Source: CBDUXT01 sp965371245 (GTDB lineage Bacteria; Planctomycetota; Phycisphaerae; UBA1845). Taken from it: 64,000 bases of DNA. The DNA is taken from NCBI GenBank assembly GCA_965371245.1, contig CBDUXT010000015.1:10266-74265 (forward strand), written 5' to 3'. The stretch's first letter is position 1; each line of letters opens with the position of its first letter. Under the pieces are notes generated by a model. It saw only the letters and a program-made list of their open reading frames with translations, made no database searches and had not been told where the DNA came from. This document shows positions 16,891-26,432 of this stretch, piece by piece. A program made the translations under genes and the position numbers.

Positions 16891-18201
16891 CTACGGCGTC
16901 CAGAGCGCGCGCACGGTGAACTTGGTAAAGCCATTTGGGAACGTCACGTTCGCAGTCGCCGTCGATGGGTCCGTCACGCCGGAGAGTGCGGTGGATAACA
17001 CGGTCTGGTCAGGACCACTCTCAGGAAACACATGCAACGTCACGACGGTTCCGGCAGGTATGCCAATCGATTCGATATCCAAAACGACGCTTCCCGCGGC
17101 GTCGATGGTCACATCCGGGCTAAGAAAATCACCCTCGGGAACATTGGGAACGGCGACAGCGTTGACCGCGGTGACACGCACCGACGCGGCATCTCCCGTC
17201 GGCAGGAAAATTGTGTTGGGACTCAGAGTTGCGATGGTCGAGACGCCGGAAACAGATCCCGTAAACGTGTTGCTGAACGCCTCGATCCGAACGCGTCCCA
17301 GACCTCCATCGCAGCCGGTTGCAGAACCGGTCTTTGCCGTAATGGTCCCCGAGCCGCTAAAGTTCGGCGCAAGCACGCGAATCGCCCCGCCACTACCGCC
17401 GCCACTCGACCCGGCACCAAAGGAACCAAGGCAACACCTCCCGGAGCCACCGTTGGCGTTGATCGTGCCCGCCAATGCAATAGACGTGTCGCTGGCGATA
17501 AGTATCGCGCCGCCACCACCACCGCCGCCGCCAAACGCGTCAAGCCCGGCGTGGCGCAAACCGGGCTCGCCGCCCGAACCGCCCACGAGCGGAAGCAAGA
17601 AAACATTGCCGTACGTTGCGGCAACCGGCTGACCCTGGCCATCGGTTGCGTAGCTCCCCCCGGGTCCGCTACCGCTGACACAACCTGATCCCCACACACC
17701 ACCGCCTGGCCCGAACCCGCTAGTACCCGGCGAATCTGACGTATGTGCTATTCCGCCGTGAAAGCCGCCGGGACCGGGCATCGCTAGTTGCCGTGCAACT
17801 ACCGTGCGATCATGCCCGTCCTCGCCCGACAGGTCCAACACGCCATCGATTTGGACTGCCCCGGAGGCCAACCAAAACACAGGCGCCATGTTGAGTTTGT
17901 TGGCGCGAAGTTGAACGGTTAACCCGCTCAGGACCGTAACCGTCGTGAAATGAAAGACATTGTCGTTGTCCAAGTCTATCCCCAGCGCGACCGGGTCGAA
18001 CACCAGGGTGCCCGACTGTCCCGTAAGGTCGAGCGCACCGTCGGACCCGTCCGACCCGCTGACAAACTGCGCCATTGCAGGGGAAGCGAGGCAGCCAATA
18101 ACAGTCACAAGGATAGCCCAGCAGGCACGCCGGATCATCAACCCGACGGCACCACTTATTCTCCTACGAATGAGCGAGTTGTCTGTTGAATGATGAAACA
18201 T
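16891..18201 (-). CDS. Secreted glycine-rich protein of unknown function
   Basis: The 436-aa product starts at ATG 18201 with GGAGG about 10 bases upstream. After a basic N-region, a signal peptide (ACWAILVTVIGCLASPAMAQ) precedes a beta-rich body. The central third is strikingly glycine-rich (GFGPGGGVWGSG, AFGGGGGGGGAILIAS, GAGSSGGGSGGAIRVLAP), a pattern seen in surface or parallel-beta-helix proteins of planctomycetes and myxobacteria. The C-terminus resembles an Ig-like sandwich. No catalytic motif is visible. The reverse orientation and spacing suggest co-transcription after the large gene ending at 18261. Confidence 0.75.
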   Translation of the reverse strand: MFHHSTDNSLIRRRISGAVGLMIRRACWAILVTVIGCLASPAMAQFVSGSDGSDGALDLTGQSGTLVFDPVALGIDLDNDNVFHFTTVTVLSGLTVQLRANKLNMAPVFWLASGAVQIDGVLDLSGEDGHDRTVVARQLAMPGPGGFHGGIAHTSDSPGTSGFGPGGGVWGSGCVSGSGPGGSYATDGQGQPVAATYGNVFLLPLVGGSGGEPGLRHAGLDAFGGGGGGGGAILIASDTSIALAGTINANGGSGRCCLGSFGAGSSGGGSGGAIRVLAPNFSGSGTITAKTGSATGCDGGLGRVRIEAFSNTFTGSVSGVSTIATLSPNTIFLPTGDAASVRVTAVNAVAVPNVPEGDFLSPDVTIDAAGSVVLDIESIGIPAGTVVTLHVFPESGPDQTVLSTALSGVTDPSTATANVTFPNGFTKFTVRALWTP

Positions 18202-18260
18202 GATTATCAACCTCCTCTTGGAACAGTTAGGTGTTCGAGTCAACAATCGGAGCCCTTTAT

Positions 18261-21200
18261 CTAGGGGGGCGTACCCAGGTTTTCCAAACTGACGGCCGGC
18301 CCAACGGCCTCGCCGATCGGCGGGCCGGTCGGATCCGTCAAGTTTTGCAACGCGACCGGCGGACCGACAGCTTCGTTGATGGCCGGTCCGGTTGGATCGG
18401 TAAGATTCTCAATCCCGATGGGTGACCCGACGGCCTCTGCGATCAAGCCGCTTCCGTCACAGGTTCCGCAGCCCAGGAACTCAACCAGGACGACGCAGAG
18501 TTCATCCCAATTGTTAGTACAACAGGACGGGGCCTGCGCACATACGCACGCTTCGACCACTGCGTCGGTACAGCCGGGACAACCGGCCTGGCAACATCCG
18601 ACCGCGGGCGCAAGGACGCCGAAGGTCCAGCTCAAGTCTGCCCCAAGGACGTTACCAGCTAGATCGGCAATCGATCCGCCGGCCACGGCGTGGTAGGAGT
18701 CCGCCGGGAGCGCGGCGCCGAAAAAGCTCAACAGTGCCGTGTTGCTCTCCACCAGAAACGAGATCGCGCCAACCACGGACACGTCGTCCCCGTTGCCGGG
18801 GATGCCATCCCCGCCCGCCGAGAACAACTGGAACGTGCTTTCGTCCAGCGTTGCAAGATCAATTGGTTCGCTGAACGTCACGGACACAGCCGTGACAGAG
18901 TTGGGGCACTCATCCGAGCCGTCCGGCGGCGAAAACGCCACAACGCTCGGCGGCGTCGCGTCGGGAACCAGCGTGATGACGGTTTCATCGGTCCACGTGG
19001 CGTTACCACCCGTGTCGCTGGCTCGAGCCCGTAGCGTGAACGACGATTGCTGAGCGATCACGGGCGTGACGAAGCGGTGCTCAAACGGGAAGTTGCCGTC
19101 AGTGAAAACCTTCACCCCATCGACGTAGAATTCGACGTGACGCACCTGCACGTCGTCGGTCACGTCGGCCGTGACACGCATGATCTGCCCCTCCTCCGCC
19201 ATCCCAGGGGCGAAATTGCTGGCAACGGTGATCGCGGGCGGGACGCCGAGGGCGTCGTAAGCCAGGTAGTTGATAACCTGCAGACCGGCACTCCCATCAG
19301 CCACATAGGCCAGCCCGTTGAAGATCGAAACCGACCGGGCGAGGCCCGGCGTTGGAAAGGTTGTCAGAAACACGTCGGTCTGCGCCGGGTCGCTTACGTC
19401 GTAAAGCGATACATGGTGTGGTCCATCGACGGTGCTGTTGTTGCCCACCGTGGCCACGGCAAGTCCCGAGCCGTTGGGGGTCACTTGCTTCCAGCCGAAT
19501 TGAGTGGTACTGCCGGTGGCGATCAGGCTCGGGGCGAGCGGGCTAGCAAGGTCGAACGTGTTGTAACCCACGGTGTGGACGGCGTAGGCAATTCCGCCGC
19601 CGACGAACAGGCGCAGGCGCCCCGCCGCGGCGCCGACGACTCCCGGCGACGCAACCGAACCGGCCACTTGCAATGGCCCGCCAGTCAGCGGCAAGGCGTG
19701 GAGCGTCCCCACGGTCAGGACGTAGAGCGTTTCTTTCTCGATGGCGAGGTCCTGCACCGCGCTACCGACGTTGGTCTGCTGGAGCACGGCGCCGGTGGCG
19801 AGGTCGATGGCCGCGATGGTTCCATCGTCAACGCCAACGTAGGCTATCGGGCCTCCCGCTACGACAGCGCGAACGGCGCCGCCGAGTGGGATCTGGTGGA
19901 TGATCTGAGCGGCCGGCGGGTCGCTGATGTCGATGATCGCCAGGCCCGCGTCGCCATCGGCCACCGGAATCAGATCCCCCGCGCAGGCGACGGCCGACGC
20001 GCTTCCGGGCGTATCGACCTGTGCAATGATCGTCGGCTCCATGCCGTTGAAGACGTTGAAGATCGTCACACCAGCGCCAGAGTCGGCCACAACCGCCACG
20101 TCGTTGACTGCGCAAACATCGACGGCCGTGCCTGTCGTATTGACCGTGGCGATGATTCCCGTTTGGGCCACCACTCCGTCCAAGGGATCGGTCCCCTGCT
20201 GAACTTCGGCGCCGTCCGGGATTCCGTCGCCGTCCGTGTCTGAGTTCCACGGAAGCGTACCCAGCACAACCTCGGCCAGGTCCACCAGACCGTCACTATC
20301 AAAGTCGAGGTCCGACTCGCCGACCTGAAGCATGTAGACGCGTTGCAGATCGTACCGTGCCTGAGCACTAAGGCGCGGGAACGCGACTCCCAGGGTACTC
20401 TCCATCGGATCGAAGAAGTTGACAGATCGAAGCTGTCCGTCGCGAGGCACAAAGATGGCGTACTGTGCAAGCGGGTCGGTCTTACCACGCAGCCGCAAAA
20501 TGCCGTCGGGTCGTTCGATCTCTGCTTCATAAGAAACTGAGTGCGGCGGGGCCAATCCTGCGGGCTCCCCAATCTGTGCTTTTAGCGGCGCGGACAGCTC
20601 TTCCTGCTGGACAATGAACTCCGACAACCACTGAACTGCATCTCCGCCTGCAACGGTATCGGCCTCGTCGAGAAGCGCTTGAACCTGGTCCGGCACTTCA
20701 CCGGGAATCTCCATTCCCATTAGGGGATAAAGCAAGCTTATGGCTTGGTTGTTTATGCGGAGGAGTTCCGTGAGGACGGGAACATCGACGCCGAGATTGG
20801 CCGAAGCAGCAGCGGCTCCATCACCACAAGAAGACGCACACCGTGGCCCACACTGGTGGTCTCGTGTGCATACACATTGTTGGTATTCGTTCTCACATAT
20901 AGCTCCGGCCTCACATGCGGTCAGAACTCCAACACATCCCCAGCAAGCCGCCGTCGCCACGGGACCTGTTGCTGCTACGCAGAGTGCTACACACCCAACC
21001 GCTAGGAGAGTGCAGGCGGCCACCCTCCCACGTAGCTCATGCGTACGATCGTCGAAACACGCGATAAAAGCTGTCTGGTCAGGTACACAGCAATCGCCGT
21101 CGCCAGCCGTAGTCCCAACCGCTGCCGTTCCACCACACTGCGGTGGGTCGGGTGGAGGTGGAGGCTCGACCGGCGCCGGGCCGGAGCCGTGCCAGCCGGG

Positions 21201-21884
21201 CGCGCGAATGCCCACACCGGGATCGGTGCAGATCAACTGGCCGTCATCGCTGACCGTCATCGGACCCACATGCTCCCAGCGTCCCGTGTCGTGGTTGAAC
21301 GACAGAAGCGCGTTCTCCGTACCCGGGTCCAATGGGGCTCCGGTCACCGGGTCCGGCAGGTTGGGAAAGCAGACGGGTACGGGTACGTCGAAGTTCGTGG
21401 CCCCACTCGTCTGGACCGTGATCACCAACGGGAGCTCAAGTCCTGACGGAAGCTGCCCCGGAAGGCGATCGGGCGCGACCGGAGCGATGCCCACCATGCC
21501 GCCGCGGGTGCCGTCGTTGGCGAACAGCGAATCGGCCGGGACCATAATCGACACGCCGGCCAACTCAGGGTTCTGCTTCAGCACCTCCGACGGGAACGTG
21601 ATCTCGGTGTCCTGCGTCTGGCTGACCGCCTGGAGGGTGTCCGCTGCCACCAACGGCAGAAACACGTTGCCGATGTTGGTCTCTTGGCTTGCCACGGACT
21701 CCCAGGCTTTGCCGACGAAGGGATAATAAGCACCGGGGGGCACGGCGTTGGTGGCCGTTTGGCCATTGATGTGAACGAAGAAACGTCCAACCGGCGCCGG
21801 CTCCAACCGGAAATTACCCATGGGATCGGTTAACGCGAACAGCTCGGTTTCCTGGCCGTCAACGGTGATGGTCACGCCCTGCAA
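18261..21884 (-). CDS. Large multi-domain surface protein, probably 5'-truncated
   Basis: The open frame gives ~1207 aa from TTG 21884; it is open further to about 22082, but there is no ATG or GTG and no signal peptide, so the N-terminus looks lost. In order it carries a carboxypeptidase-regulatory-like beta domain (TPLQGVTITVDGQ), a long beta region, a Cys-rich segment (about residues 260-350), thrombospondin-3-type calcium repeats (DSDGLVDLAEVVLG, NSDTDGDGIPDGAEV), LVIVD-type beta-propeller repeats (VAVVADSGAGVTIFNV, GDAGLAIIDISDP), two Ig-like domains, a second Cys-rich domain, and three ~18-residue C-terminal repeats built on EAVGxPxxLxNLTDPTGP. This is a typical extracellular adhesin or matrix architecture. 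Function is otherwise unknown. Confidence 0.75.
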   Translation of the reverse strand: MQGVTITVDGQETELFALTDPMGNFRLEPAPVGRFFVHINGQTATNAVPPGAYYPFVGKAWESVASQETNIGNVFLPLVAADTLQAVSQTQDTEITFPSEVLKQNPELAGVSIMVPADSLFANDGTRGGMVGIAPVAPDRLPGQLPSGLELPLVITVQTSGATNFDVPVPVCFPNLPDPVTGAPLDPGTENALLSFNHDTGRWEHVGPMTVSDDGQLICTDPGVGIRAPGWHGSGPAPVEPPPPPDPPQCGGTAAVGTTAGDGDCCVPDQTAFIACFDDRTHELRGRVAACTLLAVGCVALCVAATGPVATAACWGCVGVLTACEAGAICENEYQQCVCTRDHQCGPRCASSCGDGAAAASANLGVDVPVLTELLRINNQAISLLYPLMGMEIPGEVPDQVQALLDEADTVAGGDAVQWLSEFIVQQEELSAPLKAQIGEPAGLAPPHSVSYEAEIERPDGILRLRGKTDPLAQYAIFVPRDGQLRSVNFFDPMESTLGVAFPRLSAQARYDLQRVYMLQVGESDLDFDSDGLVDLAEVVLGTLPWNSDTDGDGIPDGAEVQQGTDPLDGVVAQTGIIATVNTTGTAVDVCAVNDVAVVADSGAGVTIFNVFNGMEPTIIAQVDTPGSASAVACAGDLIPVADGDAGLAIIDISDPPAAQIIHQIPLGGAVRAVVAGGPIAYVGVDDGTIAAIDLATGAVLQQTNVGSAVQDLAIEKETLYVLTVGTLHALPLTGGPLQVAGSVASPGVVGAAAGRLRLFVGGGIAYAVHTVGYNTFDLASPLAPSLIATGSTTQFGWKQVTPNGSGLAVATVGNNSTVDGPHHVSLYDVSDPAQTDVFLTTFPTPGLARSVSIFNGLAYVADGSAGLQVINYLAYDALGVPPAITVASNFAPGMAEEGQIMRVTADVTDDVQVRHVEFYVDGVKVFTDGNFPFEHRFVTPVIAQQSSFTLRARASDTGGNATWTDETVITLVPDATPPSVVAFSPPDGSDECPNSVTAVSVTFSEPIDLATLDESTFQLFSAGGDGIPGNGDDVSVVGAISFLVESNTALLSFFGAALPADSYHAVAGGSIADLAGNVLGADLSWTFGVLAPAVGCCQAGCPGCTDAVVEACVCAQAPSCCTNNWDELCVVLVEFLGCGTCDGSGLIAEAVGSPIGIENLTDPTGPAINEAVGPPVALQNLTDPTGPPIGEAVGPAVSLENLGTPP

Positions 21885-22000
21885 AGGCGTATTGGCCCCA
21901 CCAAGGCCGGCTGTGACGATCGCCCGAGGGTTGCGAGCCCAACCGTCACCCCAACCGTCACCCGAAAAACGGCCTTCTTGATAGCGCCAGGGCCGTTGAT

Positions 22001-22024
22001 GACGGTGGTGACGGTGGTGACGGT
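22001..22024. repeat. 9-bp tandem repeat (GACGGTGGT, 2.7 copies)
   Basis: Two full units plus GACGGT lie in the presumed lost 5' end of the large minus-strand gene. Slippage here could have shifted that gene's reading frame. Confidence 0.6.
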
Positions 22025-22069
22025 CATTACCGGGGTTTGTCAGGGTGTGGCGAGCGGTAGAATGGCGCC

Positions 22070-22510
22070 ATGGTTCGGAAGGCTATCATCACCGTTCTCA
22101 CGCTCGCGACGGTTGGGTCGGCGTGGGTGTGGGTGGCAACCGTCGTCGGCATCATTAGCAGCCGAGCGTACGGATGGGATATGGCTTCGTTCCGAACCAT
22201 CTGGCTAATGCCAGGGAAGTCGGAACTTGGAGTTATGTACGCCACTTTCCAGCTTGGCTCGTTTTCACCAACGTACTACGCCGCATCCTACCCGTGGTGG
22301 TTGCTGGTGGTGGTCTTCGGGGCCTACCCCTTCTACTCGCTCCTGAGGTTGCCCGCACGCCGTCGCCGCCGACGCAGAGAACAGGGCCTTTGCCTCGACT
22401 GCGGCTACGACCTGACGGGCAACGTGACGGGCGTGTGTTCGGAGTGCGGGTCGAAGGCTCGTTCGCGTGGCCGGCTCACCGACAACGTTTGGCTACGGAG
22501 AAGTTCGTGA
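22070..22510 (+). CDS. Membrane protein with C-terminal zinc ribbon
   Basis: The 146-aa product has two hydrophobic segments (IITVLTLATVGSAWVWVATV and PWWLLVVVFGAYPFYSLLRL), an Arg-rich stretch and a zinc ribbon CLDCGYDLTGNVTGVCSECG with four Cys. The zinc-ribbon motif recurs at the C-terminus of many small planctomycete membrane proteins. The gene ends in TGATG, its stop overlapping the next start by one base, so the two are translated together. A broken relative is at 14559-14786. Confidence 0.7.
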   Translation: MVRKAIITVLTLATVGSAWVWVATVVGIISSRAYGWDMASFRTIWLMPGKSELGVMYATFQLGSFSPTYYAASYPWWLLVVVFGAYPFYSLLRLPARRRRRRREQGLCLDCGYDLTGNVTGVCSECGSKARSRGRLTDNVWLRRSS

Positions 22511-23301
22511 TGAATCGGATTCCCGTGCGTAAAACTATGAGGCGACTTCCCTGGGCACTGGTCTTGGCCCCGGCTCTTTCCTGCCAACATGCCAAGGAGC
22601 CGAAGCCGGCGACTCACGACCCTGAGGCGCAACGGCAACTGAAATCCTTGGATGCGTGCGGCGTTACGTCGAGGTATCTGTTCACGGACCGGAGCCCGGA
22701 CGTACCGACGGAGCAACTTCCCGCGATCATATTTCTGGGCCACCCCGCACCCGACATCCAGCCAGCGGATCACCTGGCGCTTGTCCGGGGTAAGCTCGAT
22801 GAGCCAGCCGTGTTGATCTGGTCAGGCTTGCTGGACGGAATGTCGAGAGCTGAACTGAACACGCCTGTCGATGACATGTCCATGTGGCGACGAAACGCCG
22901 AACTGTTTCCTAGGATGGTGGCGAGCTACATCGAGCAACTTCCGATCGACCGGGAACGTGTTTATTTGACGGGTTTCTCAGCCAGCGGTGTCCACGCTTG
23001 GATGCTCGCATACGATCGCCCCGAGCTCTACGCCGGCGTTGTGGTCTTGTCGGCAACTGCCAGTCCGGTACAGATTCAGAAGAAGCTCGACAGGGGCGTC
23101 CGACTCGTGACCGTGGTCGTGCGAGCCGAACAGGACCTTCGCGGTACAAACCGCACCGTCGAGCTGACGACGTGTCGGCGAATCGAGGCGTTGAATCCGC
23201 ACTCCAAGTGTATCCTGGAAGACGATCAGACGCATGCCGGAGTCAAACGCCGCTGGGCTGAGCGTCTTAACTACGTTTTGGGGTTGGCAACAGGGCGATG
23301 A
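22510..23301 (+). CDS. Predicted exported alpha/beta hydrolase (esterase-like)
   Basis: The 263-aa product begins with a basic region and hydrophobic signal ending LAPALSC, a weak lipobox, so it may be a lipoprotein. The body is an alpha/beta-hydrolase fold: a nucleophile elbow GFSASG with Ser as candidate nucleophile, preceded by ERVYLT and followed by a DRPELYAGVVVLSA strand, as in feruloyl-esterase or dienelactone-hydrolase relatives. A late His in DDQTHAGVK could complete the triad. The start overlaps the upstream zinc-ribbon gene by one base. The substrate is unknown. Confidence 0.7.
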   Translation: MNRIPVRKTMRRLPWALVLAPALSCQHAKEPKPATHDPEAQRQLKSLDACGVTSRYLFTDRSPDVPTEQLPAIIFLGHPAPDIQPADHLALVRGKLDEPAVLIWSGLLDGMSRAELNTPVDDMSMWRRNAELFPRMVASYIEQLPIDRERVYLTGFSASGVHAWMLAYDRPELYAGVVVLSATASPVQIQKKLDRGVRLVTVVVRAEQDLRGTNRTVELTTCRRIEALNPHSKCILEDDQTHAGVKRRWAERLNYVLGLATGR

Positions 23302-23359
23302 GACGGCTCACCGCCAACACCTCCGACGTTTTCCCGGAATGCGGCTGAAGATCGAACCA

Positions 23360-23560
23360 CTAGAGAGCCCGGGGGCCGGCCCTCTGCTTCTCCCATTCGT
23401 GATGATCGCGGTAGTACCGATACACCGGCAGCCCGTTCGTGATGACGTACTCCGCCCACACCGGTTCGACGTCGGCCCGTGCCATGATGTCGTCACGCAG
23501 CTCGGACCATGCCTCGACGACGACGGCGTTCTTGGGATCGAGCGTCTTTGTGGCCTGCAC
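23360..23560 (-). pseudogene. Short ORF, probably remnant of a larger gene
   Basis: The product contains KTLDPKNAVVVEAWSELRDD and EYVITNGLPVYRYYRDHHEW, which is protein-like. The frame is open upstream only as far as a TAG near 23612 and has no ATG; GTG 23560 is the only plausible start. No family recognised. It is either a GTG-started small protein or the 3' end of a decayed gene. Confidence 0.3.
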
Positions 23561-23666
23561 ACAACATTCACGCGGGAACCCGTCGTGTGTTACGGTCCAG
23601 GACAGAGTCTATCACTCTGAACATGAACCGACATCAGGGGCTCAGGTCAGCGTCAAGACGGGCTCT

Positions 23667-26432
23667 TTACGGATCAGCGGGTTGGGTTGACCTGGCATCC
23701 CCGACCGGAGTGAGCAAGGCGCGGTATTGGGCGACTTTTGCGGCGTAGCCCTGGCCGGGTTCGCTGGTGTTCCAGGCGTCGTACAGGTCGATGAGTCGCT
23801 GGATCGCGGCATCAACTTCCTGCGGCGAGGGCGGCTGATAGGTGTTGATCTGCTCGTGGACGGCGATGAGCAGGGGCTCGGCCTTGGCGAAGCGTTCCAG
23901 TTTGGTGAGATACCCGGCCAGTTTAGATTGCAGGGGTACGCGAAGCGTGATCGACTCCGGCGGCACAAAACCGAGAGCCCTGGTCATTGTTTCCGCAGCG
24001 CGGCGGGTGTCGCCGGACATCGCCTGGGCCACGGCGAGTGTGTCAAGTATACTGGGGTTCTTTCCGCCGCTTTTCTCTACCGCCCGGCGTGCGTAAGGAA
24101 GTGCTGCATCCGGATCGCGCAAGTCAATGGGGTCGGTCGTGACGAGTCTCCAGGCATAGGCGTTGATCTCAGTGGCCGTGGCGGATGGTCGATCCGCGCG
24201 GCTGCGCAGTTGTGCGAGCACGTTCACGACAAGCTGCCGCATTTCGTCCACCTTGCCAGCAGCGCCGTGTACGAAAATCAGCCAATCGAGCGATTGTATC
24301 GCATCCGAATGTCCGGCGGGAAAGACGCGTCGTTGGATCTCGAGGGCCTCGCTGAACAGCTTGTCCGATTCCACGGTCCGATGTTGCTTGGCAAGCACCA
24401 GGGCGAGTCCGGTGATCGAACCCAACGTATCAATATGTTCTTTGCCGAGGGTGCGTTGCTGGATTTCCAACAACTTGCGGGACAGTTCCTCCGCCTCGTC
24501 GTATCGGTTCCAAAAGTAATACGTTCTGATCGCAGCTACCATCATTGAAAGCGTGTCGGGATGCTCGTCGCCCAGGACACGTCGCTGAATCTCCATCCCC
24601 CTGTTCATGATCCTGTCGGCCTCCGCGAACCTGTCCTCTGCGAACCCAGGTGCCCCCTGCGTGACTATGGCTGTAGCCAGGCCGAACAGTGTGTTATGAC
24701 GCTCCTCGCCAAGGACGTGGCGCTCGATCTCTATCGCCATGCGAGTTAACCGCTCCGCGTCTAGGTGCTTGCGCTGAGCCATCAACGTTTGGCCCTGCTT
24801 TCTCATGATCCCCAGTGCGGCGTCCCATTCTGACCGCGGAAGATCTTCCATCTTCATCAATGCTTGAAGATGTCGGTGGGCCTCATCGAGGCGGTTCAAC
24901 GTAATGTAGGTCGCCACCATAGCGGCCCGTATTTTCGCTTCCAGTTGTGGCGTTTTCCTGAAGTGCGTGTCGATGGCCTTGGACACCTCTTCGCCCTTGC
25001 CGTCGGGTGTGACGGCGGCCAATGTTTCCGCAAGATGCTTCGTGACTAATTCAGCCTGCCTGGTGGCGGTGATCGATTCGTCGCGCTCGCGCTCGGCTCG
25101 GCGCAGGAAGGCCGTGGCCGATATCCCTTTTTCCACGACAAGGCGCCGCTGCGCTTCCGTCTTGAGATAAAACGCCGTGCTTACAACGGCGGCGGCGAGC
25201 AGCACCGCAAACACGGCGGCAACGCCCGTGAAGAAGCCCTTGTTTCGGCGGATGGCCTTTCTGAGGCGGTAGGTTCCGCCCGGTGGACCGGCGGTCACGG
25301 GTTCGTCGTTCAGGTGGCGTTCCACGTCCGTGGCCAGCCCGTTGGCGGTGTCGTAGCGTCGGGAGCGCTCTTTTTCCAAGCACTTCATGATGATCCAGTC
25401 GAGATCGCCGGTGAGCTGGCGTCGCAGGTTGACGGCGTCCGTGCGACGGTGTTTGGCGATGTATTGGATCGAGGTGTTCCGCGAGGCGCTGTCGTCGGTC
25501 GGCTTGGCCCCCGGCGTGAATTTCCCGCGGGTCAACTCGCTGAGGCGGGTGGAGGGCTTGTGGGGTTCCTCCTCGCGGATCATCTGCTGGATTTCACCAA
25601 GGCCCAGCCCCTTGAAGCGCTTCGTGTCGAAAGGCGTGGTGCCGGTCAACAGTTCGTAGAGCAACACGCCCAGGGAGTAGATGTCGCTGCGCGTGTCGAT
25701 GTCGAGGCCACTCATCTCGGCTTGCTCGGGACTCATGTAGGCGGGCGTGCCGATCAACTGGCGGTATTCGGTGAAAAGCGTCTTATCCGTCAGGTCGCGG
25801 CTGGTCGCTTTGGCAATGCCAAAGTCGATGACCTTCGGCACGGGCTTGCCGTCGTGCAGCGTGACCATGACGTTGCTGGGTTTGAGGTCGCGGTGGATGA
25901 TGCCTTTTTGATGGGCGTGTTGGACGGCGCGGCAAACGTCGATGAAGAGCCGCAGGCGGTCGCGCGTGGAAAGGCATTCGGTGTCGGCGTATTCCGTGAG
26001 CGGGACCCCCCTGACGAGTTCCATCACGAAGAAGGGGCGACCCGTGTCGGTGGCGCCGGCGTCCAGCACGCGGGCGATGTTGGGGTGGTCCATGATGGCC
26101 AGTGCTTGTCGCTCCGCCTCGAAGCGGGCGATGACCTGCTTGGTGTCCATACCCAGCTTGATGATCTTCAGCGCGACCTTGCGCTTGACGGGTTTCTTTT
26201 GCTCGGCCATGTAGACCGCGCCGAAGCCGCCTTCGCCGATTTGCTGGAGCAGCTTGTATCGCCCGATGATCGCTCCGGGGCCTTCGATGCCGCGCGCGGA
26301 GGCATCGCCTCCCGCGTTCCTCTCGGCGGGACGCGGCGCGACCGATTCCGTCTCGCCTGATCCGATCGCGCGGCGCGCAAGGTCGTCTTCGTCCGATGGT
26401 TCGTCACCCTGATGGGGATCGACGCTCAACAT
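23667..26432 (-). CDS. Hanks-type serine/threonine protein kinase with TPR sensor region
   Basis: The 921-aa product phosphorylates Ser/Thr residues. An acidic N-terminal ~55 residues precede the kinase domain (about 56-360): the Gly loop GEGGFGAVY, VALKIIK with the ATP-positioning Lys, HRDLKPSNVMV catalytic loop, DFGIAK metal motif and GTPAYMSPEQ activation segment are all intact, so it should be active. One membrane helix (FFTGVAAVFAVLLAAAVVSTAFYL, near residue 405) follows. The remaining ~500 residues are TPR-like helical repeats (EIQRRVLGDEHPDTLSMM type) on the far side of the membrane or as a scaffold. This is the common planctomycete arrangement. It is the sole gene on its strand here; the partner sigma factor seen beside the second kinase is absent. 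Confidence 0.9.
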   Translation of the reverse strand: MLSVDPHQGDEPSDEDDLARRAIGSGETESVAPRPAERNAGGDASARGIEGPGAIIGRYKLLQQIGEGGFGAVYMAEQKKPVKRKVALKIIKLGMDTKQVIARFEAERQALAIMDHPNIARVLDAGATDTGRPFFVMELVRGVPLTEYADTECLSTRDRLRLFIDVCRAVQHAHQKGIIHRDLKPSNVMVTLHDGKPVPKVIDFGIAKATSRDLTDKTLFTEYRQLIGTPAYMSPEQAEMSGLDIDTRSDIYSLGVLLYELLTGTTPFDTKRFKGLGLGEIQQMIREEEPHKPSTRLSELTRGKFTPGAKPTDDSASRNTSIQYIAKHRRTDAVNLRRQLTGDLDWIIMKCLEKERSRRYDTANGLATDVERHLNDEPVTAGPPGGTYRLRKAIRRNKGFFTGVAAVFAVLLAAAVVSTAFYLKTEAQRRLVVEKGISATAFLRRAERERDESITATRQAELVTKHLAETLAAVTPDGKGEEVSKAIDTHFRKTPQLEAKIRAAMVATYITLNRLDEAHRHLQALMKMEDLPRSEWDAALGIMRKQGQTLMAQRKHLDAERLTRMAIEIERHVLGEERHNTLFGLATAIVTQGAPGFAEDRFAEADRIMNRGMEIQRRVLGDEHPDTLSMMVAAIRTYYFWNRYDEAEELSRKLLEIQQRTLGKEHIDTLGSITGLALVLAKQHRTVESDKLFSEALEIQRRVFPAGHSDAIQSLDWLIFVHGAAGKVDEMRQLVVNVLAQLRSRADRPSATATEINAYAWRLVTTDPIDLRDPDAALPYARRAVEKSGGKNPSILDTLAVAQAMSGDTRRAAETMTRALGFVPPESITLRVPLQSKLAGYLTKLERFAKAEPLLIAVHEQINTYQPPSPQEVDAAIQRLIDLYDAWNTSEPGQGYAAKVAQYRALLTPVGDARSTQPADP

